The notes beneath the pieces are model-generated. The model did no database searches, was not told where the DNA came from, and was given only the letters and a program-made list of their open reading frames with translations. Of a DNA stretch of 64,000 bases, positions 1 through 9,299 are shown piece after piece. The translations under genes were made by a program, and so were the position numbers. This DNA is from CALBPI01 sp963922335 (GTDB lineage: Bacteria > Pseudomonadota > Gammaproteobacteria > Steroidobacterales > Woeseiaceae): the NCBI GenBank assembly GCA_963922335.1, contig CAWUIB010000009.1, positions 117,018 through 181,017 on the forward strand, given 5' to 3'. Positions within the stretch are counted from its first letter, which is position 1; each line of letters starts with the position of its first letter.

Positions 1-777
1 CACGACCTCAGTCTCGGTCACTTCGACCGCGGCGCGATCGATGTTGTCGCCATCGTTTTCATGCTGCTCGCCGGCATCAATTTTTCATTGCATTTTTTCG
101 CCTGGCGCAACAATTCCATCCGACACTACTTCGATGATCCGGAGGTGCGAGCCTACGGCTTTATCATCGCCTCGCTAACCGTAATCGTGAGCGCGGTTTT
201 GCTGATGACAAACCCGATTGGTGGTCCGGGCCAGACGGTACTCGACAGTGCTTTCCAGGCCGTGTCCATGGCGACGACCACCGGCTTCACAACGGCGAAT
301 TATGCGGCCTGGCCGGGAGCGATCCCGGTGTTGCTCATCTTCTCGAGTTTCATTGGGGGATGCGCGGGATCGACTGCGGGTGGCATCAAAGTGATGCGTG
401 CCCTGCTTCTGTACCGCCAGGGTGCACGCGAAATTGCGCGGCTCGTACATCCGAGTGCAGAGATACCCGTCAAAATCGGTAAAAAGGCGGTTTCGCGGCG
501 AGTCGTTGAGGCTGTTTGGGGCTTCTTCGCAGTCTACATCGTCGTTTTTGTCGTCATTTTGCTCGCTCTGGTCAGCACAGGTCTCGATCAGGAGAGTGCT
601 TTTGCTGCGGTAGCGGCGACCCTGAACAACCTCGGGCCTGGGTTAGGTGAGGTGACCAGCGGTTTCATGAATGTGTCTCCCACCGGCCAGTGGATCTGCA
701 TTGTGGCAATGGTTCTGGGCCGTTTGGAGATTTTCACCTTGCTCGTGCTGATAACCCCAACGTTCTGGCGACGATAA
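1..777 (+). CDS. trkH: TrkH-family potassium uptake protein, C-terminal part (cut by window start)
   Basis: The reading frame is open from base 1, so the gene begins upstream; 258 C-terminal residues are visible. TrkH is the membrane pore of the Trk/Ktr K+ importer and works with the NAD-binding TrkA subunit. Visible family marks are the pore-loop sequence TTGFTTANYAAWP, a second pore loop around AATLNNLGPGLG, and a closing hydrophobic segment containing GRLEIFTLLVL. At least four hydrophobic membrane segments can be read. The TRAP permease gene starts 3 nt after the stop, but that looks like simple packing rather than a shared function. No trkA is in view downstream. Confidence 0.93.
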   Translation, partial: HDLSLGHFDRGAIDVVAIVFMLLAGINFSLHFFAWRNNSIRHYFDDPEVRAYGFIIASLTVIVSAVLLMTNPIGGPGQTVLDSAFQAVSMATTTGFTTANYAAWPGAIPVLLIFSSFIGGCAGSTAGGIKVMRALLLYRQGAREIARLVHPSAEIPVKIGKKAVSRRVVEAVWGFFAVYIVVFVVILLALVSTGLDQESAFAAVAATLNNLGPGLGEVTSGFMNVSPTGQWICIVAMVLGRLEIFTLLVLITPTFWRR

Positions 778-780
778 TCC

Positions 781-1287
781 ATGGAAGCTCTGGATCGCTT
801 TAATCGGTGGATCGGCCGGACCATAGCGTGGATGACGGCTCTGATGGTGCTGAACACCGTCCTCGTGATCGCGGGCCGCGATCTGTTTGGGTTTGGCCGG
901 ATCTGGATGCAGGAGCTGACCACATGGATGCACGCTGCCGTATTCCTGCTGGGCGCGGCCTACACACTCAGCCATGACGAGCACGTGCGCGTGGACATCA
1001 TTTATCAGCGTCTCAGCAAGCGGGGCCGCGCGTTGGTTGATGGCCTTGGCACTCTTTTGCTGTTGATACCGACCTGCTTATACCTGCTGTTTTCTACCTG
1101 GAACTACGTGTTTGGGCCATTGGGCAGCTGGGCAACGCGGGAGGCGTCTGGCCAGGCAGGAGGACTGCCTTTTCCGGCACCGGCGATCCTGAAGACGTTT
1201 ATGGTCATCATGCCTGTACTGCTCTTGCTGCAGGCCGTTGTGATCATTGCCCGCAGCATTGCAGAGTTCCGAGAGGATAAGGCATGA
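781..1287 (+). CDS. dctQ: TRAP transporter small permease (DctQ family)
   Basis: This 168-residue inner-membrane protein has four hydrophobic segments and the family pattern of a conserved ELTTWMHAAVFLLGAAYTL stretch followed by DEHVRVDIIY. In TRAP transporters the small permease pairs with the large permease DctM, and a periplasmic binding protein delivers a carboxylate-type ligand for Na+-driven uptake. Its last codons overlap the start of dctM (ATG at 1284) by 4 nt, so the two are translationally coupled. No binding-protein gene lies next to it; the nearest is at 9290-10393 on the other strand. Confidence 0.92.
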   Translation: MEALDRFNRWIGRTIAWMTALMVLNTVLVIAGRDLFGFGRIWMQELTTWMHAAVFLLGAAYTLSHDEHVRVDIIYQRLSKRGRALVDGLGTLLLLIPTCLYLLFSTWNYVFGPLGSWATREASGQAGGLPFPAPAILKTFMVIMPVLLLLQAVVIIARSIAEFREDKA

Positions 1288-2654
1288 CGCTGTGGGCGAT
1301 CGGACTGTTCCTGGCAGTTGTCATCGTCTTGATGACTGGCTACCCAGTCGCGTTCGTGCTGGCGGGTACGTCACTCGCCGTAGCCTTACTCGGCACACTC
1401 GCAGGCACTTTCGATACCGCCTTCCTGACGTCGCTGCCCAATCGACTGGCAGGCATCATGGGGAACGAGACCCTCATCGCCGTGCCGTTGTTCGTGTTCA
1501 TGGGGATTACGCTGGAACGCTCGCGAATCGCCGAGGAACTGCTCACCACGCTCAGCGAGCTCTTCGGTGGACGTCACGGAGCGCTGGGTTTCGCGGTGCT
1601 ATTGGTCGGCATGTTGCTGGCGGCCAGCACCGGTATCGTCGGCGCGACCGTTGTCACTATGGGACTGCTCTCACTGCCTGCGATGCTGCAGCGAGGCTAC
1701 TCACCGGCACTGGCCAGCGGCACGATCTGCGCTTCGGGCACACTCGGCCAGATCATTCCGCCTTCGATCGTCCTCGTCCTGCTCGGGGACGTATTGTCCT
1801 CGGCCTATCAGAAGGCGCAGCTGGAGCAGGGCGTTTTCACGCCCGATACCGTGTCCGTGGGCGATTTGTTCGCCGGCGCACTGATTCCTGGCTTGCTGCT
1901 TGTACTGCTCTATTTCGTCTGGCTACTGGGCGTGTCACTGGTGCGACCCGACGCAATGCCACGCTCAAAAGAACCGGTATCGCAACAGTTGCGTGTTGCG
2001 AAATTGCTGCAGTCAATTGCTGCACCTCTGCTGCTGGTGCTTGCCGTTTTAGGGTCTATTTTGACTGGAATCGCTACGCCTACAGAGGCTGCGGGCGTAG
2101 GCGCAGCCGGATCGCTCGTACTGGCTTTGCTGCGGGCTGAGCTCGATTTTGCTGCACTCCATGACATTGCCAAGCGGACAACGCGTGTTACTGCGATGGT
2201 TTTCACAATACTGATCGGCGCCTCGATTTTTGCGCTGGTCTTCCGAGGGTTCGGTGGCGACGAAGTGGTTCAGGCCTCGCTCGAGCAGCTACCTGGTGGT
2301 GTGGTCGGCGCTTTTGTCGCCGTTATGCTGCTCATGTTCGTCCTCGGTTTCGTGCTCGATTTCATCGAGATTACGTTCGTGGTCGTACCCATCGTTGGAC
2401 CGACGCTTCTCAGCATGGGCCTCGACCCGGTCTGGCTGGGCGTGATGATCGCATTGAACCTCCAGACCTCTTTCCTGACGCCACCTTTCGGGTTTGCCCT
2501 GTTCTACCTGCGCGGTGTCGCGCCGGAGAGCGTACCTACCAGCGCGATTTATCGTGGCGTCGTGCCATTCATTAGCATTCAGATCCTGATGCTGGGAATG
2601 CTTGCTGCTTTTCCGGAACTGGCTACTTGGCTGCCTGACCGCATTTATGGCTGA
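1284..2654 (+). CDS. dctM: TRAP transporter large permease (DctM family)
   Basis: A 456-residue, strongly hydrophobic protein of normal DctM length with about 12 membrane segments. Recognisable family stretches include the FVFMGITLERSRIAEELL region near residue 75, the ASTGIVGATVVTMGLL segment, and the IIPPSIVLVLLGD motif. It is the ion-coupled transport subunit of a TRAP system for an unknown, probably organic-acid, substrate. The predicted gene after it starts at 2647 inside its last codons, implying co-transcription with the kinase/aminotransferase fusion, so the imported solute may be that enzyme's substrate or a relative of it (inference). Confidence 0.93.
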   Translation: MTLWAIGLFLAVVIVLMTGYPVAFVLAGTSLAVALLGTLAGTFDTAFLTSLPNRLAGIMGNETLIAVPLFVFMGITLERSRIAEELLTTLSELFGGRHGALGFAVLLVGMLLAASTGIVGATVVTMGLLSLPAMLQRGYSPALASGTICASGTLGQIIPPSIVLVLLGDVLSSAYQKAQLEQGVFTPDTVSVGDLFAGALIPGLLLVLLYFVWLLGVSLVRPDAMPRSKEPVSQQLRVAKLLQSIAAPLLLVLAVLGSILTGIATPTEAAGVGAAGSLVLALLRAELDFAALHDIAKRTTRVTAMVFTILIGASIFALVFRGFGGDEVVQASLEQLPGGVVGAFVAVMLLMFVLGFVLDFIEITFVVVPIVGPTLLSMGLDPVWLGVMIALNLQTSFLTPPFGFALFYLRGVAPESVPTSAIYRGVVPFISIQILMLGMLAAFPELATWLPDRIYG

Positions 2655-5637
2655 CACCACCGAACTGGGAGTGTGGCGCTCTCAGCTGTCAGCGCTGTGG
2701 CCCGACTGCGGCGCGCTCACGGCTCTGAACGGCGAGCACGACACCAACCTCACGGACGGAAGGCGAGTCTACAAAGTCGCGCCGACGATAAGCCAGAACG
2801 ACGGTATCGACTTGCAGTGGCGAGCACTGGAACATGTCCGGGCCCAGGGTGTACCGGTACCTCGGCCACTAACGACCAGTTCCGGCGAACCTGTCGCATC
2901 CATCAATTTCGGCGAGCAAGAACGTGCTGTTTGGGCTCAGGAATGGGTCGAAGCAGTCCCACTCGCGAGGTGCACACCGTGCGATGGCGATCTGTTCGGT
3001 GCACTGGGTGCTGCGATTTCGCACCTTCACAGCGCTCTGGAAGACTTTGAGCACCCGGCGTTGGAGCGGGATCTGCGCTGGCGAATTGAGTCGACTCCGA
3101 CACTGGCCGAGCGCAGCAAACACTTGCAGCAACATCCCAAACGCGAGTGGATCGGCCAAATTCTGTCGGAGCACACCAGCCCGGCGCTGCGGCGGCTCGC
3201 ACAGCTCCCGACGCAAGCTCTGCATTACGACCTCAACGATTACAACCTGCTTTATCACTGTGCGCCGGGTGCCAAGCCGACACTGACTGCCATCATCGAC
3301 TTTGGCGATATGATGCGCGGCGCCCGGATCATCGACCTCTCGATAGCCGCGACCTACCTGCTGCCGAAGTCCCCAAATCCGCTGCGCAGTCTGCGCGCTT
3401 TTGTCGGAGGCTATCACCGACATAGCGCACTCTCATTTGAGGAGCTCGAACTGCTATGGCCTTTGATGCTGACGCGCATGGTGAGCAGCATGGTGATCGC
3501 CTGGGAGGATGAGTGCCGCGGCAATCATGACCCGTATCGCCAGGTCTCACAGGCGGCAATATATGAGTTTCTCGAGGCGGCGCTGGATATTCCCACGAGT
3601 GAGGTGTTGCGTCACCTGGCAGCGGCATGCGATCTCGACGATCCCGATCAAGCCTCGCTTGACTGGATCGCGAACCCGAATGTCGCACCGAAGCCGCTGT
3701 TCAAGGCCAGTCTCGCCAGCGCACCGGTGCTCGATCTCTCGATTACAGGCGCACACGCGACCGACAATCCCGTGTCTCCTGAGCTGGCCGAGGTCGCCCA
3801 GGCGGTGGAAGCGCTAGCACCGGCCGGCAAGCCAGTGCTCGGACGCTATCGCGAACCGCGCCTGATCTACGGTGCGCCGTTCTATTTGTCGACAACACAC
3901 GGCGCGAGCGAGCGCCGGACGATACACATTGCGCTCGACGTCTTTCTGCCGGAGGGCACGGAGGTCCATGCGCCGTACGATGCCACTGTACTGAGCGCGG
4001 AAGTCTGCGATGCCGAGTTCGACTACGGCGGACTGATCGTGCTCGCGCATGAGCCCGAGGCGGGAATACGGTTCTACACGCTATACGGACACCTGCAGCA
4101 CGAAAGTGCCCGCGTCCTGGAGCCCGGCGACATAATCAAGGCGGGGGAAGCCTTTGCGCGGCTCGGTCCACCTGCAGAAAACGGCGGATGGCCTCCGCAT
4201 ATCCATTTTCAGATATCGACCACTGAGGCGCCAGGCAGCCAGTGGCCCGGCGTTGTCGATGTGAATGACCTCGACTATTGGGTACGTCGCTTCCCCGATC
4301 CGTCTCGCCTCGCTGGCCTTGCGGATGATCGGGCGGTCACACCGGCCATCGACGATGGAACACTACGCGAGCGGCGAGCAGCCCACGCACCCGGCAATCT
4401 CCGCCTCTCGTACGGCGACGACCCAGTCACCATTGTTCGTGGTTGGCGCGCGCTATTGTTTGACGACACCGGACGTACCTACCTCGACGCCTACAACAAC
4501 GTGCCACACGTTGGACACTCACATCCTCATGTGCGTTCGTCAGTGGATCGGCAAATGCGCTGGGTCAATACAAACACACGCTATTTGCAGCCCATCCACA
4601 GCGAGTATTGCGAAGCACTGCTCGAGCACTTCCCAGAGCCTTTGAATCGGGTCTTCCTGGTGTGCTCGGGTAGTGAAGCGAACGAACTCGCCGTTCGGCT
4701 CGCCAGAGCCGCAACGGGTGCGATCGACATGATTGCGTTGCGCGCCGGCTATCATGGCCACACGGTTACCGCGATCGACCTTAGCGATTACAAAGCGGGA
4801 GGTCCGGGAGGCACAGGCGTCCCCGACTGGGTTCACCTTATCGATAACCCCGATACTTTCACCGGTATTTTTCGTGACGAGAATGCGGCCGAGCGCTACG
4901 CCGCACAGGTTGATGATGTTCTTGACCGCCTCGACGAAGGCGCACTGGCTGGATTTATCGCAGAGACCTTCCCCAGTGTGGGTGGCCAGGTAGTGCCACC
5001 GCCCGGCTACCTCGGCGGAGTTTATTCTCGCGTTCGCGGGGCAGGCGGAGTTTGCATTGCCGACGAAGTTCAAACCGGGCTCGGCCGGCTCGGTCACTAC
5101 TTCTGGGGATTCGAACATCAAGCAGTGATCCCGGACATCGTGGTGTTGGGCAAACCTTTAGGCAACGGTTATCCACTCGCTGCGGTTGTCACAACTGACG
5201 CGATCGCATCAGCGTTCGACAATGGGATGGAGTTTTTTGCGACGTTCGGCGGGTCCAGCGTCGCCTGTGCGGCCGGCAAGGCCGTGCTCGAAGTACTCCA
5301 TGAGGAGCGGCTTCAGGAAAATGCTGCAGAGGTCGGGGCGTATCTGAAGCGCGGGCTACATCAACTCGCGTCGCGCTATCCGGTGCTCTCGGAAGTACGC
5401 GGCGAAGGGCTGTTTCTCGGTATCGTCATGGTCGATGCAGAGGACAAACCGGTGGCGCACCTGACACGCTACATCGTCCAACGAATGCGCGAGCAACGCG
5501 TGCTCATCGGCAGCGACGGTGCGCACCATAATGTGCTCAAGATACGCCCGCCGCTGGTCTTCTCGAAAGCAGACGCGGATCACCTGCTATCGACGCTGGA
5601 ATCGATCCTGCAGGAATCCGCCCTCAGGTCCTCTTAA
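2647..5637 (+). CDS. Three-domain fusion: APH-type kinase, M23 peptidase-like domain, class III PLP aminotransferase or phospho-lyase
   Basis: About 996 residues from the ATG at 2647, which overlaps the dctM stop; an in-frame start at 2602 lies deeper inside dctM and is less likely. Residues 1-350 are an aminoglycoside-phosphotransferase fold with HYDLNDYN (H193, D195, N200) and DFGD at 218-221. Residues about 400-560 are an M23/LytM-like domain keeping H427-x3-D431 and H518-x-H520. Residues about 580-990 are a class III aminotransferase fold with the PLP lysine at K836 (VLGKPLGNGYP). In animals an APH-type kinase and a class III phospho-lyase act in sequence on hydroxylysine, and a related phospho-lyase acts on phosphoethanolamine. 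By analogy this protein may phosphorylate an amino alcohol and then eliminate phosphate. The M23 role is unclear, since no signal peptide is seen. Confidence 0.88.
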   Translation: MADTTELGVWRSQLSALWPDCGALTALNGEHDTNLTDGRRVYKVAPTISQNDGIDLQWRALEHVRAQGVPVPRPLTTSSGEPVASINFGEQERAVWAQEWVEAVPLARCTPCDGDLFGALGAAISHLHSALEDFEHPALERDLRWRIESTPTLAERSKHLQQHPKREWIGQILSEHTSPALRRLAQLPTQALHYDLNDYNLLYHCAPGAKPTLTAIIDFGDMMRGARIIDLSIAATYLLPKSPNPLRSLRAFVGGYHRHSALSFEELELLWPLMLTRMVSSMVIAWEDECRGNHDPYRQVSQAAIYEFLEAALDIPTSEVLRHLAAACDLDDPDQASLDWIANPNVAPKPLFKASLASAPVLDLSITGAHATDNPVSPELAEVAQAVEALAPAGKPVLGRYREPRLIYGAPFYLSTTHGASERRTIHIALDVFLPEGTEVHAPYDATVLSAEVCDAEFDYGGLIVLAHEPEAGIRFYTLYGHLQHESARVLEPGDIIKAGEAFARLGPPAENGGWPPHIHFQISTTEAPGSQWPGVVDVNDLDYWVRRFPDPSRLAGLADDRAVTPAIDDGTLRERRAAHAPGNLRLSYGDDPVTIVRGWRALLFDDTGRTYLDAYNNVPHVGHSHPHVRSSVDRQMRWVNTNTRYLQPIHSEYCEALLEHFPEPLNRVFLVCSGSEANELAVRLARAATGAIDMIALRAGYHGHTVTAIDLSDYKAGGPGGTGVPDWVHLIDNPDTFTGIFRDENAAERYAAQVDDVLDRLDEGALAGFIAETFPSVGGQVVPPPGYLGGVYSRVRGAGGVCIADEVQTGLGRLGHYFWGFEHQAVIPDIVVLGKPLGNGYPLAAVVTTDAIASAFDNGMEFFATFGGSSVACAAGKAVLEVLHEERLQENAAEVGAYLKRGLHQLASRYPVLSEVRGEGLFLGIVMVDAEDKPVAHLTRYIVQRMREQRVLIGSDGAHHNVLKIRPPLVFSKADADHLLSTLESILQESALRSS

Positions 5638-6112
5638 GCCCGAACCGAGGTCGCCAGACTCCCAGCACGACATTCACAACGGCGAGCCCAAGCAAAATGT
5701 AGAGTGCAACCCACTCGTCATGGATCAACGTCGCGAGCTGCGCCGTTTCGATTTCGCCGGCAATGGCCCGTTCGACTGCGCGCTTCGCGCCATCAGCAGG
5801 TGCATCGATGCTCGCGAGGCTTGCCTCAAAAACCAACAAGCCGGTCAGCGCCTTGAACCAAACCCAAGGCGCGCTCATGAACGGGTGATGCACGGCCATC
5901 GACAGCAGACCGCTGATCAGCACAAGCAACATTGACGGCATGATCAACCAATTAGAGATCATCGCGATATTGCTGCGCAGTAGCAGATGTTGCTGTAGAT
6001 CGGTGATCTCAGGCGCACTGACCAGGGCCACCACATAGGCCGCAATACCACCGGTGTAACCGATGGCAGAAATCGTGTGCAGAATCTTGAGCAGCTTGCG
6101 CGCGACCATCAA
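5624..6112 (-). CDS. Small four-helix membrane protein (DUF2269-like)
   Basis: A 162-residue protein with four hydrophobic segments (roughly residues 8-30, 48-70, 80-98 and 132-150). It begins with a histidine-bearing helix, LLKILHTISAIGYTGGIAAY, typical of DUF2269/CopD-like integral membrane proteins. The molecular function is not known to me. It starts in the last codons of the upstream 698-residue gene (4-nt overlap), so both are probably made from one transcript. Its 3' end overlaps the end of the convergent fusion gene by 14 nt. Confidence 0.75.
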   Translation of the reverse strand: MMVARKLLKILHTISAIGYTGGIAAYVVALVSAPEITDLQQHLLLRSNIAMISNWLIMPSMLLVLISGLLSMAVHHPFMSAPWVWFKALTGLLVFEASLASIDAPADGAKRAVERAIAGEIETAQLATLIHDEWVALYILLGLAVVNVVLGVWRPRFGLKRT

Positions 6113-8205
6113 TAACCCTCGGGCAGCGGATTGTCTCGGCAGTCAGAAGGCAAGTATTTTTGCTCGATCGTGCTGCTGCACTCCCAAATGATATCGCCGG
6201 ATTCGTCAATTAACGGTTCCATGTAGAGCAGCCCAACCGTCAGCGGCTCACTCGCGGTCATAGGGTCATAGCCAATCTCGATGATGCCCGCGTCCGGTAC
6301 GATACGGACAAAGTCAGCACCGGAATCCTCGACGATTTCAATGGCGGCGTCCCGGCCGGGCATGGTGCCGCTCGTTTCGTAGTATTCAGCGATCGCAACT
6401 TTCAACGGACGCGCCCGGAAAAGACCCTCAGAGACTTCAGCGCGAATGGTGTAGTCCTGATAGGCCGGGATCGCGATGGCCGCAAGAATACCGGCAACAG
6501 CGGCACTGGTCGTCGCGTTGCCCGTCAACAGGAGATCGAAGGGTGAGGACTCGGACATCAATTCAAATCCGACCGTGTCCGGGCCGAAATTGATCGACAT
6601 ACTCATCGAGCTTTGTTCGGGCAGACGCAGAGCCTGAGCAGTTGGCATTTCAAAGACATCAAATGGAGTCCCGCCAACGTCTGCGCCCAGCTGCAACACC
6701 GTAAGGTAGGTGTGGTAGAGCCGGCGCGGCAAATGCCGCGAGTTCCAGCTGGCGCCGAGTATCGCGTTGCTTAAATCGACGCGTTGTTCGTCTTGAAGCC
6801 ATTCGCCGACATCGACGCGCTTGCGCTCTTTGGCGCGCGACATCAGTCCTTGAGGGACAAAATCAAGATAAAGGTAGCCGTCTTCTTCGACCCAGTAGTA
6901 GTAATCCTTGACGTCGTTCAACAAACCGACGAGTTGCGCAAAGGGCTCACCATCCTCGGTGTCGATATCACTCGCCGATACTTCTTCCAAATCGCGTCGA
7001 ATCAGACGATGGATGGTCTGCCGACCTACTTTTTTCTTGTCGTAGTCGAGGTGCGTCGCGCGGTCTATGCGCGCCAACCATTCTTTGTAGGCACCCGCAT
7101 CACGAATACGAATTGCGAGGTACTCACTAGCCGAATCGACCATGAACGTAATATCTGGCCCGAATGCACGCGCCCAGAGATCAAAGTCGACCGCGTACGC
7201 ATCGGCCAGTCGTGCCATCAGGTATTGATAGTCGACCCACTCGTCCGCTTCGATGTTGTCTTCGAGCAAAGCAGCCAATCGCTCAACGTCCTGCGGCGAA
7301 GGAAAGGTCAGCTGAAAAACGGAGTCCAGCTGGCCGGCCGCCCGAGCACCCAGTGCGTGCTCGACGATCGGAAGCTTACTTTTAGTATCCGCCAGCAAAT
7401 TTGCGTGAAACCCAACGCGGGACCGACCATCGGCAACACCGATACCGAATTGCATGGATCGCACGGTTTCGATACCGAATTCCTGCATTTGCGAGTACTG
7501 CTCGGCGGGGACAAACAACTGCGCCATCGGCAGCGCGCGCTCGACGTTCGCCCACACGACCATTCCCTGCCCGCTGGTGTCGATCAGAGCGACTTCGTCT
7601 GCGATGCCGCCGTTGCTATCCATCATGCCGAGCGCCCGTTCGACGCCATCGGTATCCAGTGCCTGACCGAGGAAGAAGCTCACCCGGCCCGCGGATGCAT
7701 CATGGGTTGCGAAAACCGGCGCCGGCATTCCGTCGACGGCATAGATTGACTGCGGTTCGGAGACCAGCGTCGTGGACAGTCCGGGCTGGAGCTGGCTCAG
7801 CTGCCCGAACCACTGTTCGTAATCTGTGTCCTCACCAATCGCCATGGAAAACACGCCGATCGGTCCTGGCGTTGCAACAACGGCAAACTCCAGTGGCGAC
7901 TGGATGGTATTGAGCAAATCCACCAGCGGCTGCGCGGTGTCAGGATCGAGATTGCCAAGACGAGCGAATGCACCCGCAATAATCTCCTGTGCCAATTGAG
8001 CACGATCCGGGTTGCCAAGCACCGGGTCGAGACCGTTACCCTTGGACGTCGCCAGCAACCCCGTCGGGTGCGGTAAGCGCGCGTAGATCAAAGTGGACTC
8101 CGGGAGCTGGTCGATCAGTGCGGCACCCTGAAAGACGGCGCTATCGGCTCTTGCGCTTGTGCAGGCGAAAAAGGCAAGGATGGTCAGTAGGGAAACTCTG
8201 GGCAT
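6109..8205 (-). CDS. Secreted DUF3352-like protein with a C-terminal type IV pilin-like domain
   Basis: A 698-residue protein with an N-terminal signal peptide ending near ARA-DS at residue 20. The large central region (about 25-550) resembles DUF3352-type extracytoplasmic proteins, with VVATPGPIGVF and repeated alpha/beta stretches, but I assign that family only tentatively. From about residue 560 the sequence becomes strikingly pilin-like: a hydrophobic helix ending GILAAIAIPAYQDYTIRA, then VAEYY-like and GTMP motifs, and a C-terminal pair of cysteines in WEC and DCRDN at the place of the pilin disulfide loop. The prepilin peptidase site GFTLIE is absent, so it should not be processed or assembled like an ordinary pilin. 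It is co-transcribed with the downstream small membrane protein. Function unknown. Confidence 0.8.
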   Translation of the reverse strand: MPRVSLLTILAFFACTSARADSAVFQGAALIDQLPESTLIYARLPHPTGLLATSKGNGLDPVLGNPDRAQLAQEIIAGAFARLGNLDPDTAQPLVDLLNTIQSPLEFAVVATPGPIGVFSMAIGEDTDYEQWFGQLSQLQPGLSTTLVSEPQSIYAVDGMPAPVFATHDASAGRVSFFLGQALDTDGVERALGMMDSNGGIADEVALIDTSGQGMVVWANVERALPMAQLFVPAEQYSQMQEFGIETVRSMQFGIGVADGRSRVGFHANLLADTKSKLPIVEHALGARAAGQLDSVFQLTFPSPQDVERLAALLEDNIEADEWVDYQYLMARLADAYAVDFDLWARAFGPDITFMVDSASEYLAIRIRDAGAYKEWLARIDRATHLDYDKKKVGRQTIHRLIRRDLEEVSASDIDTEDGEPFAQLVGLLNDVKDYYYWVEEDGYLYLDFVPQGLMSRAKERKRVDVGEWLQDEQRVDLSNAILGASWNSRHLPRRLYHTYLTVLQLGADVGGTPFDVFEMPTAQALRLPEQSSMSMSINFGPDTVGFELMSESSPFDLLLTGNATTSAAVAGILAAIAIPAYQDYTIRAEVSEGLFRARPLKVAIAEYYETSGTMPGRDAAIEIVEDSGADFVRIVPDAGIIEIGYDPMTASEPLTVGLLYMEPLIDESGDIIWECSSTIEQKYLPSDCRDNPLPEGY

Positions 8206-8284
8206 GAGAACATATTCCTGGTGCGGGCAATGGACTTCGAAAGTCTATCGAATGACAGCGCACCAATCATAGGTACAAGCGCAC

Positions 8285-8941
8285 GTGGATGACTTGTTTC
8301 AACAACAACGCCCGGCTGTCGAAGTTGTGTCGGAAGGCATCACTTTACTAGCCGGATTTGCCGATGCGACCAGCCTGCTACAAGCACTGCCGTCCATTGA
8401 GGCCGTAGCGCCTTTTCGCAATATGGTGACGCCGGGCGGTAAACCCATCGGTGTCGCCGTCACCAACTGCGGCACGGTCGGTTGGGTATCGGACCGACGC
8501 GGCTACCGCTATCAGCGGCACGACCCGGAGTCAGGCGCGCTCTGGCCCGCGATGCCCGCATCGTGGCAGTCCGTGGCAAGCGAGGCTGCCAGAATCGCCG
8601 GGTTCGATGATTTCAACGCCAATGCCTGCCTGATCAATCGGTATTTGCCTGGCAACCAGATGACCGCACACCAGGACAAGAACGAGGGGGACTTCGGTCC
8701 GCCGGTGATCACGATCTCCACAGGATTACCGGCTGAGTTTCTGGTCTGGGGCGAATCACGCTCCGGCAGACCATTGGTCATTCCGGTGTACGAGAACGAC
8801 GTCATCGTCATGGGCGGCCCCGCGCGACTCCATTATCATGGCGTCAGAAAACTGAAACCGGCGACGATGGGACGATACGAGCACCGCATCAGCCTGACGT
8901 TTCGACAAGTGGATATGAGTCATGTCAGAGAACTCAACTGA
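8285..8941 (+). CDS. alkB: AlkB-type DNA oxidative demethylase
   Basis: A 218-residue Fe(II)/2-oxoglutarate dioxygenase that repairs 1-methyladenine and 3-methylcytosine in nucleic acids by oxidative demethylation. The visible iron ligands are H and D in TAHQDKNE and the distal H in RLHYHGVRKL; the 2-oxoglutarate-binding arginines are in the YEHRISLTFR end. The substrate-binding N-terminal lid has the AlkB pattern PFRNMVTPGGKP. Length matches Escherichia coli AlkB. The start is a GTG at 8285. The gene is divergent from the pilin-chimera gene and overlaps the next gene by 20 nt. No ada gene is adjacent. Confidence 0.95.
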   Translation: MDDLFQQQRPAVEVVSEGITLLAGFADATSLLQALPSIEAVAPFRNMVTPGGKPIGVAVTNCGTVGWVSDRRGYRYQRHDPESGALWPAMPASWQSVASEAARIAGFDDFNANACLINRYLPGNQMTAHQDKNEGDFGPPVITISTGLPAEFLVWGESRSGRPLVIPVYENDVIVMGGPARLHYHGVRKLKPATMGRYEHRISLTFRQVDMSHVRELN

Positions 8942-9299
8942 AACCAACGTACTCGGGGCACCGCTACAAACCTGCTGTAGTGCGAACAGAACCGGTTTTT
9001 TCCGGGACGGAACGTGTCGGACGGGCTCGCAAGACCTGGGGCGTCACGTCGTTTGCGCCATCGTCACCGATGATTTTTTGCAGTTCAGCCTGAAGCAAGG
9101 CAACGACCTCATCACCGCGCTGCCCGCGTGGGACTTTCCTGGCCTGAAAGCGGGTGACCGATGGTGTCTTTGCGCGTCGCGCTGGCGCGAGGCTGCTGAG
9201 GCAGGTGTTGCGCCGCCAATTGATCTCTCAGCCACCCACGCGGACGCCCTTTTGTCGGTGCCACGTGAATTGCTGGAGGCTCACGCCATTCAGAGCTGA
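8922..9299 (+). CDS. DUF2237 family protein
   Basis: A 125-residue cytosolic protein of the DUF2237 family, recognised by TNVLGAPLQTCC near the N-terminus, TGFFRDGTCRTG, and the closing pattern GDRWCLCASRWREA with AGVAPPI. The cysteines are conserved in the family and suggest metal or redox chemistry, but no activity is established as far as I know. Its start lies within the end of alkB (20-nt overlap), so it is probably translated from the alkB message. Its own end overlaps the convergent TRAP binding-protein gene by 10 nt. Confidence 0.85.
   Translation: MSENSTETNVLGAPLQTCCSANRTGFFRDGTCRTGSQDLGRHVVCAIVTDDFLQFSLKQGNDLITALPAWDFPGLKAGDRWCLCASRWREAAEAGVAPPIDLSATHADALLSVPRELLEAHAIQS

Noticed and set aside
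1247..2140. A 297-codon frame overlapping dctQ and dctM in another frame.
   Set aside because: It is Arg/Gly-rich shadow sequence; the DctM frame carries clear family motifs.
6784..7749. A 321-codon plus-strand frame opposite the pilin-chimera gene.
   Set aside because: The minus-strand gene has a signal peptide and a recognisable domain; the plus-strand frame has neither.
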